Positions 1 through 6,611 of a DNA stretch of 6,785 bases are shown here, one piece after another. Position 1 is the stretch's first letter, and every line of letters starts with the position of its first letter. The stretch is taken from the NCBI GenBank assembly GCA_031266315.1, contig JAISBG010000005.1, positions 1 through 6,785 on the forward strand, in the 5' to 3' direction. The DNA is from Planctomycetaceae bacterium (lineage in GTDB: Bacteria > Planctomycetota > Planctomycetia > Pirellulales > Thermoguttaceae). The position numbers were made by a program, and so were the translations under genes. The notes under the pieces were generated by a model. That model saw only the letters and a program-made list of their open reading frames with translations. It was not told the DNA's origin and made no database searches.

Positions 1-34
1 CCGACGCGATGTTTTAGCAAAACATCGCCCACCT
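1..34 (-). repeat. REP-like hairpin repeat, copy A (cut by window edge)
   Basis: Read on the minus strand this is AGGTGG followed by a perfect hairpin with 10-bp arms (GCGATGTTTT and AAAACATCGC, at 28-19 and 15-6) and a GCT loop, then GTCGG, where a second hairpin would begin outside the window. The layout matches the other copies, but the inner stem pairs are TG/CA where most copies have CC/GG, so both arms changed together. The GTGG head (29-32, minus strand) points toward the glycosidase gene, whose ATG is 43 bp away. The partner, if any, lies left of the window. Confidence 0.85.
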
Positions 35-76
35 CTTGACATCACCTACCTAACATTGACTAACTTTAAACTACAA

Positions 77-3000
77 ATGAAACGAATTTTATTAACATTA
101 TTGTTTTTTGTTTTTGGAACTTTTTCTGTTGCGGAAGAGGTAACGTGGTCAACATCGCTTGTTTTTGACGGCGGCGGTGTTTGGTCGCACCGGATTCCTG
201 TATCAATTGAAAACCGTACCGAAATACCGATGTCCGGCAAACCGGTTTCGGTACAGTTTAAGGACGTCAATCTGAACGTTGAAGAAATTCGTGTAACAAA
301 CGAAAAAGGACAGGAATTGCTTTTTGACGTTTATTCCGCTTCCGGCAAACAACTTTTGACTGGTTTGTTTCCAAAAGACGGAAGCCTCATAATTCCTGTG
401 GATTGTGAACCGGAAAAGACCGCAAATTTTTTCGTTTATTTCGGAAACGAAAAAGCGGAAATAGTTCCTGATTATCTTGAGATGAAGCCGGATTTTGTTA
501 ATGGTGATTTTGAACTTGGCGACGGCAACATGCCGGACGGTTGGAACGCCGACCCCAACGACGATGCCCATCAGAATTTTTGGATCGGTAAAGAATCAGG
601 CGAAGAATCGGGTAAAGAATTGGACAAAGAATCTGATAAAAAGTCATCGGTCAAACCTCATTCCGGTACGAAAATGCTCAAAACGGTTATCAAATCAGGG
701 ACTGAACCGAGTTGGTTTGCAATACGTCAAAACGGATTTCCTGTAACAGCCGGTACAAAATATCGTTTTTCCGCGTGGGTTCGCGGTGAAGATGTTGAGG
801 GCAGAGCCGGTTGGTTTCTCCATGTCGGTAACGAAAAAAATACGCAAATCATCAATTCTGTACGCGAAGCCGGAAATGGAACTTTTGATTGGAAGGAAAT
901 TGTTTTTGAATTTACTGTTCCGCGTGATGCGGTGTTGGCGACTATTGGAACGGTTCTTTACGGAACCGGAACCGCATGGTTTGACAACGTTTCTCTTGAA
1001 AAATTAACCGCTGATACTGTTCCGAATATTCATGTCGGTGAAATTCAAAATATTCCGTACAAAATTATTCCTGCTAATCCGCTTGGAGTGGACATTGATA
1101 TTAGTTCCCATATCGGCAAGGATAATTTTTACTGCCGTTCGACATTCCGTATCGTCAATACTTCGGACAAACCGATGAATAATGTTCCGGTTTTAATGAC
1201 TCTTCGGGGAACGCTGGCTCACGGACTTTTGGGAACATTAACTGATTTATTTCTTAACGATGCCGGAAACCGTATTCCTGTAACATTGCTTGACGCGGAA
1301 AATCAACGGATTTCCGCTAAAATTACTGTTCCGGCGAAAACGGTTAAATATTTTAACGTTTATTATCGATTCGACGAAACGAAAATTCCGCGCGGTTTGA
1401 ATCTTCCGCAAAACGCTCTCGGCAAAGCAACCGACACGGCACATCCTGAGTTGCAGACGGTTGTTGACCCGTTTGCGGATTTGCCGAATCTTGTGAAAAA
1501 CGGCGGTTTTGAAAAGGAAGAGGAACCGCAAGACGGTTATCCGGCTGATTGGTTGCGCAACGATAAGAATCCGCCGGAAGGTGTCCGGTATTCGCTCGAA
1601 ACATCGCCGGATATTGTTCGTTTCGGAAAATATTGTGTGCGGCTTGACGTTGACGAAAATGTTCCGATTAGTTGGCGCGGTTGGACGCAACGAGTTCCTA
1701 TTGAACCGAATCGCGCTTATCTTGTACAAGGCTGGTTGCGTACAAAAAATGCTGCCGCAAGGATTCATATTCACTTTCACACTGCTGACGGCAAGTTGAC
1801 GCAAAACGGTTCGATGACTTCGCTCAATCAAGATGTTTCAGAAATTGCCGACTGGATACGAGTTACCGAAATGTTACAATCGCCGCCGGATGCACGGTTT
1901 ATGACGATTCATCTGACCATGAATTCCACCGGAACACTTTGGCACGATAATATTTCCGTATTCGACGGTCTTTTTGCGCAACAGATTGAACGTGAAAGTT
2001 TTTGTCCGTTGCCGGAGGAAAAACCGCTTGTCTGGCAGGTTCCCGCAATTGTCAAAGTGTTTCCGCAAACAATTTTGTCGCCAACCGCGTCAGTGCTGGA
2101 TTTTTTTCACATTGAAGCGGCTCGAAACGAAAAAGAACCAATTCAGTTAGCGTTACGAAACCGAACCGCGAAAAAACTTCAAATTCGTGTAACACCGCCG
2201 CAGCACCATGTTTTCCGTAACACGTCGGAAGTTCCTCATGTTGATTTTGAATTGAATAATTTTGAAATCAATGTTGTCGGTTATGTTCCGGTCGATTATC
2301 CGACAAACTATTACAATACAAAAATTGAAAAATGGTATCGTAAAACACCGGCATTTGCGCCGGGTTGTGATGGTTGGTCGGGTCTTTGGTCTGATCCGCT
2401 TTTACCGATGGACACATTAACGTTACATCCGAATCAAACGCAAGCTGCATGGATCACGTGGTCGGTTCCCAAAAACGCTCCGCCGGGCGATTATCTGGGT
2501 AAGATTGAATTACTTGATAAGGACAGCGGTAAAATAATGTACGAAAAACCGCTCGGTTTTACTGTTCGGAAATTCACTTTGCCGGATGAAAATCATGTTT
2601 CGGCAATTTATGATGTCCGATTCGGACCGAACGGTTCAAAATATTGGGGAAAACCGGTCAACGATTTTAATAAAGAAATCGTTGAGTTGATGACCGACAA
2701 CCGGCTTGCGCCGGACACGATCAATGTTTCTCCGAAAGCGGAATGGAAAGACGGAAAATTTTTGTTCGACTGGAAGGAATTTGATGAAGCCGCCGCATGG
2801 TATATTAATGAACGAAAAGTCCGGTTGCTTTATGCGCCGATGATTTTGTACGTTTTTGGTTGGGGACATCCGCCGAAACAATTTTTCGGTGAACAACCTT
2901 ATTCCGGCGATTGGCCCTTTAAGGACGCTGATTTTTCGCAACTTCGTCCTGAATACAAAAAATGTTATCAGGCGTATGTTCGCGAATTTTGGAACCATAT

Positions 3001-3781
3001 TAAACAAAAAGGTTGGACGGATAAATTCGTGCTGTACATTTCCGACGAACCGAATTATTGGACGCCGAATATTATTGTTCAAATGAAAGCGGTTTGTGAA
3101 ATGATTCACGAAGTTGATCCGAAAATTCCAATCTATTCGAGTACATGGCATTATGTTCCTGAGTGGTCGGATTCTCTGAACATTTGGGGAATTGGTCATT
3201 ACGGTATTGTGCCGGTTGAAAAAATGAACGAAATTAAACAGCATGTTTCAAAAAATTCAAAGATATGGTTCACGACGGACGGAATGTTGTGTTTGGACAC
3301 GCCGTACTGTGCCATTGAACGTCTTTTGCCTTATTATTGCTTCAAATATGGAGCGGATGCTTACGAATTTTGGGGAATTGCGTGGCTGACGTACAATCCG
3401 TATCAATATGGTTCTCATGCGTATATTCATCAAACTTCAACGCCGGGCGAATATTATTGGGTTCGTTATCCCAACGGCGACGGTTACATGATTTATCCGG
3501 GAAAGCCGATTGGTTCGGAGAAAATTGTAACGTCAATTCGGTTTGCTCAGGCACGGGAAGGCGTTGAGGATTTTGAATACTTTTACATGCTTGAACGGCT
3601 TATTGAAAAGGCGAAAAAGTCCGGCAAAAATGTTTCGAAAATGGAAACAGTTTTGGAATCGGCAAAAGCGATGGTTGATTGTCCTTCGCCGACCGGACGG
3701 TTTTCGTCGAAAATACTTCCGAATCCGAACAAAATTTATGAAATCCGCCGTCAGGTTGCCGATGCAATTGAAACCTTTTAA
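77..3781 (+). CDS. Secreted GH123/DUF4091-type glycoside hydrolase with duplicated beta-domain plus carbohydrate-binding modules
   Basis: A protein of 1234 residues. The ATG at 77 is preferred because it directly begins a signal peptide (MKR, then a hydrophobic stretch, likely cleavage after SVA at residue 19); an in-frame TTG at 56 would add seven residues before it. Predicted order: beta-sandwich (about 36-130), jelly-roll CBM_4_9-like module (139-310, NGDFE to AWFDNVSLE), second beta-sandwich (352-437), second jelly-roll (471-630, NGGFE to LWHDNIS), a GH123_N-like beta domain (about 650-836), and a C-terminal TIM-barrel-like DUF4091/GH123 catalytic domain (about 840-1200). Supporting motifs are YISDEPNYW (987-995), DGYMIYPG (1135-1142) and SIRF..AREGVEDFEY (1153-1168). 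Characterised GH123 enzymes are beta-N-acetylgalactosaminidases using an adjacent Asp-Glu pair; D990-E991 is the obvious candidate. The domain class is well supported; substrate is inferred. No Shine-Dalgarno is visible. It appears monocistronic. Confidence 0.85.
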   Translation: MKRILLTLLFFVFGTFSVAEEVTWSTSLVFDGGGVWSHRIPVSIENRTEIPMSGKPVSVQFKDVNLNVEEIRVTNEKGQELLFDVYSASGKQLLTGLFPKDGSLIIPVDCEPEKTANFFVYFGNEKAEIVPDYLEMKPDFVNGDFELGDGNMPDGWNADPNDDAHQNFWIGKESGEESGKELDKESDKKSSVKPHSGTKMLKTVIKSGTEPSWFAIRQNGFPVTAGTKYRFSAWVRGEDVEGRAGWFLHVGNEKNTQIINSVREAGNGTFDWKEIVFEFTVPRDAVLATIGTVLYGTGTAWFDNVSLEKLTADTVPNIHVGEIQNIPYKIIPANPLGVDIDISSHIGKDNFYCRSTFRIVNTSDKPMNNVPVLMTLRGTLAHGLLGTLTDLFLNDAGNRIPVTLLDAENQRISAKITVPAKTVKYFNVYYRFDETKIPRGLNLPQNALGKATDTAHPELQTVVDPFADLPNLVKNGGFEKEEEPQDGYPADWLRNDKNPPEGVRYSLETSPDIVRFGKYCVRLDVDENVPISWRGWTQRVPIEPNRAYLVQGWLRTKNAAARIHIHFHTADGKLTQNGSMTSLNQDVSEIADWIRVTEMLQSPPDARFMTIHLTMNSTGTLWHDNISVFDGLFAQQIERESFCPLPEEKPLVWQVPAIVKVFPQTILSPTASVLDFFHIEAARNEKEPIQLALRNRTAKKLQIRVTPPQHHVFRNTSEVPHVDFELNNFEINVVGYVPVDYPTNYYNTKIEKWYRKTPAFAPGCDGWSGLWSDPLLPMDTLTLHPNQTQAAWITWSVPKNAPPGDYLGKIELLDKDSGKIMYEKPLGFTVRKFTLPDENHVSAIYDVRFGPNGSKYWGKPVNDFNKEIVELMTDNRLAPDTINVSPKAEWKDGKFLFDWKEFDEAAAWYINERKVRLLYAPMILYVFGWGHPPKQFFGEQPYSGDWPFKDADFSQLRPEYKKCYQAYVREFWNHIKQKGWTDKFVLYISDEPNYWTPNIIVQMKAVCEMIHEVDPKIPIYSSTWHYVPEWSDSLNIWGIGHYGIVPVEKMNEIKQHVSKNSKIWFTTDGMLCLDTPYCAIERLLPYYCFKYGADAYEFWGIAWLTYNPYQYGSHAYIHQTSTPGEYYWVRYPNGDGYMIYPGKPIGSEKIVTSIRFAQAREGVEDFEYFYMLERLIEKAKKSGKNVSKMETVLESAKAMVDCPSPTGRFSSKILPNPNKIYEIRRQVADAIETF
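587..646 (+). repeat. In-frame 12-bp tandem repeat encoding five charged tetrapeptides
   Basis: Five 12-bp units inside the glycosidase gene encode GKES, GEES, GKEL, DKES and DKKS (residues 171-190). They sit within the first jelly-roll module, between the conserved start (NGDFE...W) and the PHSGTKML strand, so they probably form an exposed, disordered loop. The second jelly-roll has no such insertion. The unit length equals four codons, so gain or loss of units keeps the frame. Confidence 0.8.
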
Positions 3782-3817
3782 TTAATTTGGTATTTTTGAG
3801 GTACTGGTAACCGCATT

Positions 3818-3832
3818 GGTAATGTCATTACC
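3818..3832 (+). other. Small hairpin downstream of the glycosidase gene
   Basis: Arms GGTAAT and ATTACC form a perfect 6-bp stem with a GTC loop, 36 bp after the stop codon. It is followed by CTAAAGATTTTGTTTT, which is T-rich but not an uninterrupted T tract. It could be a weak terminator or an mRNA 3'-end stabiliser; the sequence does not decide. Confidence 0.4.
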
Positions 3833-3841
3833 CTAAAGATT

Positions 3842-3868
3842 TTGTTTTACAAGGGAATCGTAAAATAA
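3842..3868 (+). other. AT-rich hairpin in the glycosidase-pheA intergenic region
   Basis: Arms TTGTTTTAC and GTAAAATAA pair over nine positions (one G-T wobble) around a 9-nt loop. With mostly A-T pairs and no T tract it is not a standard intrinsic terminator. It lies just before the composite repeat. The bases between it and the glycosidase stop hold only the GGTAAT hairpin. Confidence 0.35.
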
Positions 3869-3889
3869 TTTAAAGGTAAGCAATTATTA

Positions 3890-3988
3890 AGGTGGGCGAC
3901 CTTTTGCTAAAAGGTCGCGTCGGCGTACTCACCGACAGTGAATTAGATTAACCATGGTAAATTGTGTTGCCTTCCGTTTTGGAGTCAA
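3890..3988 (+). repeat. Three-hairpin repeat, copy B (full-length)
   Basis: The most complete copy. GTGG (3892-3895) precedes hairpin 1 (arms GCGACCTTTT 3896-3905 and AAAAGGTCGC 3909-3918, loop GCT). Hairpin 2 follows directly (3919-3936, GTCGGCG with CACCGAC around TACT, one C-A mismatch). The linker CAGTGAATTAGATTAAC comes next, then hairpin 3 (GGTAA 3956-3960, loop ATTGTG, TTGCC 3967-3971) and a tail ending GGAGTCAA. The block 3936-3988 aligns without gaps to 6668-6720, and the last 23 bases (3966-3988) are identical to 6698-6720. Confidence 0.9.
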
Positions 3989-3999
3989 TGCGGAGTCAA

Positions 4000-4034
4000 C
4001 CGGCGCGACCGCCCAGCGGGCGGATCGCCCACCT
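4000..4034 (-). repeat. REP-like hairpin repeat, copy C
   Basis: On the minus strand: AGGTGG, then a hairpin with outer arm GCGA, a bulged T, inner arm CCGCCC, loop GCT, GGGCGG, TCGC, then GCCGG. All six inner pairs are present, but their sequence differs from the CCTTTT/AAAAGG of copy B, with both arms changed together. It forms the right end of the composite element and lies 17 bp upstream of the pheA start. Hairpin 2 is not recognisable here. Confidence 0.85.
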
Positions 4035-4051
4035 GTTCAAAATACAGATTT

Positions 4052-4888
4052 ATGCTCAAACAAGTTGCGATTCAAGGAATTATAGGTTCATACCATGAGA
4101 TTGCCGCTCGGAAATTTTTCAGTGGAGAGGAGATTGATCTTATTGGTTGCGACACGTTTCGCGATGTTATTTCGGTTGTCAGGAGTCAACCCGATATTTT
4201 CGGAGTGATGGCGATTGAGAATACACTTGCGGGAAGTTTGTTACAAAATCATGAATTGATTCGTAAAAGCGGATTAACGGTGATTGGAGAATATAAATTA
4301 CGTATTTCCCATTGTCTGACCGCATTACCCGGAACAATAATTTCCGACATTAAGGAAATCGGTTCTCATCCTATTGCTCTGATGCAATGTGAAAAGTTTT
4401 TGAGTACATTCCATTCTGTACAAATAGTCGAAAAGGAAGACACGGCGACCAGTGCGCGTCAAATTGCCGAACAACATCTGAAACAGCACGCCGCAATATG
4501 CAGCCGTGAAGCCGCGAAAATTTATGGTTTGGAAATTCTTGCGGAAGCGGTCGAAACGGACAAACAGAATTTTACGCGATTTCTTGTGTTGGCTCAATCG
4601 GATATTTCCGGTCTTTCCGGCGAAGACAAAAGTAAAGCGTCCATTGTTTTTGCTCTTCCGCATACTATTGGCAGTTTGTCGCAAGTTCTTGCGGTTCTTT
4701 CGTTTTACTCGATGAATCTTTCGAAAATTCAATCGTTCCCGATGCTTGGAGCGGCGTGGGAATATTTGTTCTATATTGATTTGACGTTTTCCGATTATTC
4801 GCGCTACAAAAAGGCGTTGGACGCGATTCTTCCGCTTACACAAGACCTTCGGATTCTCGGCGAATACCGTGAATTTTCCACAACGTAA
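4052..4888 (+). CDS. pheA: Prephenate dehydratase (monofunctional, with ACT domain)
   Basis: A cytoplasmic enzyme of 278 residues that converts prephenate to phenylpyruvate, the step committed to phenylalanine. The PDT domain opens with VAIQGIIGSYHE (5-16) and contains AIENTLAGSL (54-63), SHPIALMQC and the catalytic-type TRF motif (175-177). The C-terminal ACT domain, where phenylalanine feedback normally acts, has GSLSQVL (207-213) and KIQSFP (225-230), which sits where many enzymes have ESRP. No chorismate mutase domain is present. The ATG at 4052 is chosen because it begins the conserved strand; the same frame is open back to a TTG at 3962, but those 30 codons run through the repeat element. 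No Shine-Dalgarno is visible. The spacing of 9 bp to xseA suggests an operon. The sequence reads like the Bacteroidetes form of PheA, recalled rather than searched. Confidence 0.95.
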   Translation: MLKQVAIQGIIGSYHEIAARKFFSGEEIDLIGCDTFRDVISVVRSQPDIFGVMAIENTLAGSLLQNHELIRKSGLTVIGEYKLRISHCLTALPGTIISDIKEIGSHPIALMQCEKFLSTFHSVQIVEKEDTATSARQIAEQHLKQHAAICSREAAKIYGLEILAEAVETDKQNFTRFLVLAQSDISGLSGEDKSKASIVFALPHTIGSLSQVLAVLSFYSMNLSKIQSFPMLGAAWEYLFYIDLTFSDYSRYKKALDAILPLTQDLRILGEYREFSTT

Positions 4889-4897
4889 CACGGACTC

Positions 4898-6232
4898 ATG
4901 ATGTCTGCACAAAACCGTAACACAAAGAAATCGGAGCAAACCGGATTAACACCGTTTTTCGATTTTGATGAAGCCAAACAAACGCCTGTGGAAGAACAAC
5001 AATCCGTTCTTCAAACGGTTCCGCAGGAACCAATATCAGTAACGGAATTAACGTTTCGTCTTAAAGAGTTAATTGAATTGAATTTTGTTAATATTGAAGT
5101 TGTTGGTCAGATTTCCAATCTGACGCAGCCTCGTTCGGGACATATTTATTTGACGCTTAAAGATGAAGAATCTCAACTTCCGGCGGTTATCTGGAAATCG
5201 ACGGTTTCGAAATTTCGTTTCAAAATTCAGGACGGCATGGAGGTGATATGTCGTGGTCGCCTTGACGTGTACCCGCCGCAGGGCAAATACCAGATGATAG
5301 TGAGCGGACTGGAGCCGAAGGGGATGGGTTCGTTGGAACTTGCTTTTCGGCAACTCCATGACAAACTTTCCGCGTTGGGATTTTTTGAACCGAGTCACAA
5401 AAAACCGCTTCCGCGAGTGATTCAAAATGTTGCGTTAATTACCAGTCCGTCGGGAGCGGCGGTTCGTGATTTTCTGCAAGTTCTTGGACGTCGGACGAAG
5501 CGGGTTAATGTTTTAATTATTCCGGTTCGGGTGCAAGGCGACGGTGCGGCGCGGGAAATTGCGGAAGCGGTTCAGAGGGTTCACCGGATTGCGTTACAGC
5601 GTCCGGTGGACTGTATTGTTGTAACACGCGGAGGCGGAAGCCGTGAAGACCTTTGGGCGTTTAACGAGGAAATTCTGATTCGAAGTATTGCCGCTTCGAA
5701 AATTCCGGTTGTTTCCGGTGTCGGTCATGAAATTGATGTAACATTATGTGATCTTGCCGCTGATGTTCGTGCGTTGACTCCCAGTGAGGCGGCGGAACGA
5801 ATTGCTCCTGAAGATGCCGAACTCTCAAGAGGTTTGTTACAAATACAGCGTCAACTTGACGATTTATGGGAAAAACGGTTACGGTTTTGCCGTGACCGGT
5901 TATCATTTTTGGAAAAACAATCCGCGTTGGTATTACCGGAACGAATAATTGAAAACCGACGGCGAGCGGTTGATTTATTTGAGGAACGGTTGGAGCGTTC
6001 TATTGATTATCGGATTCAGGCGGCTGTTCAAAAATTCGGTAAAACGGCAACAGCACTTAATGCGTTGAGTCCGCTTTCGGTTCTGGCAAGAGGCTACAGT
6101 CTTACCGAAACCGAAACCGGACACCGAATCCAAAACATTGATGAAATCAAAAACGGCGACCACATCCGAACCCGACTCTCAAACGGTATTTTAAAAAGTG
6201 TTGTCATAAATACTGTTGCGGAAATCAAATAA
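4898..6232 (+). CDS. xseA: Exodeoxyribonuclease VII large subunit
   Basis: A protein of 444 residues, the catalytic subunit of exonuclease VII, which cuts single-stranded DNA into oligonucleotides in repair. Residues 1-45 are a polar extension rich in Gln and Glu that most family members lack. The OB-fold follows (46-146: ISVTEL, SGHIYLTLKDE, GRLDVYPPQGKYQ). The catalytic domain has ITSPSGAAVRDF (181-192), RGGGSREDLW (244-253) and VGHEIDV (275-281); R244, H277 and D280 match in spacing the Arg, His and Asp considered essential in the E. coli enzyme. A helical, coiled-coil-like region (about 305-385) precedes the conserved tail LSPLSVLARGYS (390-401). Tandem ATG codons at 4898 and 4901 leave a one-residue uncertainty. 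It follows pheA by 9 bp. The small-subunit gene xseB, often adjacent in other genomes, is not in the window. Confidence 0.96.
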   Translation: MMSAQNRNTKKSEQTGLTPFFDFDEAKQTPVEEQQSVLQTVPQEPISVTELTFRLKELIELNFVNIEVVGQISNLTQPRSGHIYLTLKDEESQLPAVIWKSTVSKFRFKIQDGMEVICRGRLDVYPPQGKYQMIVSGLEPKGMGSLELAFRQLHDKLSALGFFEPSHKKPLPRVIQNVALITSPSGAAVRDFLQVLGRRTKRVNVLIIPVRVQGDGAAREIAEAVQRVHRIALQRPVDCIVVTRGGGSREDLWAFNEEILIRSIAASKIPVVSGVGHEIDVTLCDLAADVRALTPSEAAERIAPEDAELSRGLLQIQRQLDDLWEKRLRFCRDRLSFLEKQSALVLPERIIENRRRAVDLFEERLERSIDYRIQAAVQKFGKTATALNALSPLSVLARGYSLTETETGHRIQNIDEIKNGDHIRTRLSNGILKSVVINTVAEIK

Positions 6233-6264
6233 AAAATGAGATTGCCTATTACTCTTGACGTTTG

Positions 6265-6310
6265 GGATGGGCGACCTTTTGCTATTTGCTAAAAAGTCGC
6301 GCCGGTTGAC
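6265..6310 (+). repeat. REP-like hairpin repeat, copy D (degenerate, long loop)
   Basis: The hairpin arms are GCGACCTTTT (6271-6280) and AAAAAGTCGC (6291-6300) with one C-A mismatch. The loop is GCTATTTGCT, seven bases longer than the GCT of copies A, B, C, F and G; copy E has nearly the same long loop. The head reads ATGG instead of GTGG. What follows (GCCGGTTGACTCG) resembles hairpin 2 but can no longer pair. It starts about 33 bp after the xseA stop. Confidence 0.8.
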
Positions 6311-6327
6311 TCGTTATTGACCCTAAC

Positions 6328-6467
6328 GGTTACGGTATTTAACCGACCCTTTGGGTTGTATATTTATAGCCAATGGTTGCGGTATTTAACCGACCCTTTG
6401 GGTTGTATATTTATAGCCAATGGTTGCGGTCTTTAATCGACCCTTTGGGTCGCATATTTATAGCCAT
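6328..6467 (+). repeat. 47-bp direct tandem repeat, three units
   Basis: Units lie at 6328-6374, 6375-6421 and 6422-6467. The first two differ at one base; the third differs from the second at four bases plus one deletion. Each contains a hairpin CGACCC-TTT-GGGTYG: the first two have a G-T wobble (GGGTTG) and the third a full pair (GGGTCG). The last part of every unit is AT-rich (TATTTATAGCCA). A weak partial fourth unit (GACCCTAACGG) precedes the first. The array does not match the three-hairpin family in sequence and sits between copies D and E. It encodes no apparent protein. Confidence 0.9.
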
Positions 6468-6480
6468 CTTGACATTTTTG

Positions 6481-6569
6481 AGGTGGGTGACCTTTTGCTA
6501 TTTGTTAAAAGGTTGCGTCGGCGTACTCGCCGACAGTGAATTAGATTAACAATAGCAAATTGTGTTGCC
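6481..6569 (+). repeat. Three-hairpin repeat, copy E
   Basis: GTGG (6483-6486) leads into hairpin 1 (GTGACCTTTT 6487-6496 and AAAAGGTTGC 6507-6516, pairing throughout with two G-T wobbles, loop GCTATTTGTT). Hairpin 2 is perfect: GTCGGCG and CGCCGAC around TACT (6517-6534). The linker CAGTGAATTAGATTAAC is identical to that of copy B. Hairpin 3 is GCAA (6555-6558) with TTGC (6565-6568), loop ATTGTG. After TTGCC at 6569 the sequence departs from copies B and H. Confidence 0.9.
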
Positions 6570-6611
6570 GACCATTGGGGAATCCGATTGCTAGCCGGAA
6601 ACAGGGTACAA

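Larger units (their letters stand above)
3890..4034. mobile_element. REPIN-like composite element of 145 bp upstream of pheA
   Basis: Two REP-like heads face outward: copy B on the left (+) and copy C on the right (-). They give terminal inverted repeats AGGTGGGCGA (3890-3899) and TCGCCCACCT (4025-4034). No transposase or ORF is inside, so it would be non-autonomous. No clear target-site duplication flanks it (left ATTATTA, right GTTCAAA). Paired inverted REP palindromes each led by a GTGG-type tetranucleotide are the hallmark of REPINs moved by RAYT-type transposases; that assignment is inference from layout. The right end is 17 bp from the pheA ATG, so the element forms most of the pheA upstream region and would be in its 5' leader or promoter. 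Confidence 0.65.

Noticed and set aside
36..66. TTGACA (36-41) with TAACTT (61-66) as a promoter for the glycosidase gene
   Set aside because: The -35 match is perfect, but the -10 match is poor and the 19-bp spacing is long; a chance match is likely in this composition. CTTGAC also recurs at 6254 and 6469 beside other copies without a consistent orientation relative to the heads.
56..76. TTG at 56 as start of the glycosidase gene
   Set aside because: It would put seven polar residues before a well-formed signal peptide that starts at the ATG at 77.
1247..1831. 194-residue minus-strand ORF inside the glycosidase gene, and similar long antisense ORFs elsewhere
   Set aside because: They overlap genes with clear family motifs on the + strand, are rich in Arg, Asn and Phe as expected of antisense shadows, and show no domain.
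3883..4041. Target-site duplication around the 145-bp element
   Set aside because: The left flank (ATTATTA) and right flank (GTTCAAA) share no convincing direct repeat. RAYT-type movement does not make such duplications, so this is neutral.
3962..4051. Upstream extension of the pheA frame to a TTG at 3962
   Set aside because: The added 30 codons are encoded by repeat DNA (copies B and C) and the conserved PDT domain begins directly after the ATG at 4052.
6271..6300. Copy D hairpin as an intrinsic terminator of xseA
   Set aside because: The stem is not followed by a T tract on the + strand (GCCGGTTGAC follows), so it lacks the terminator signature.
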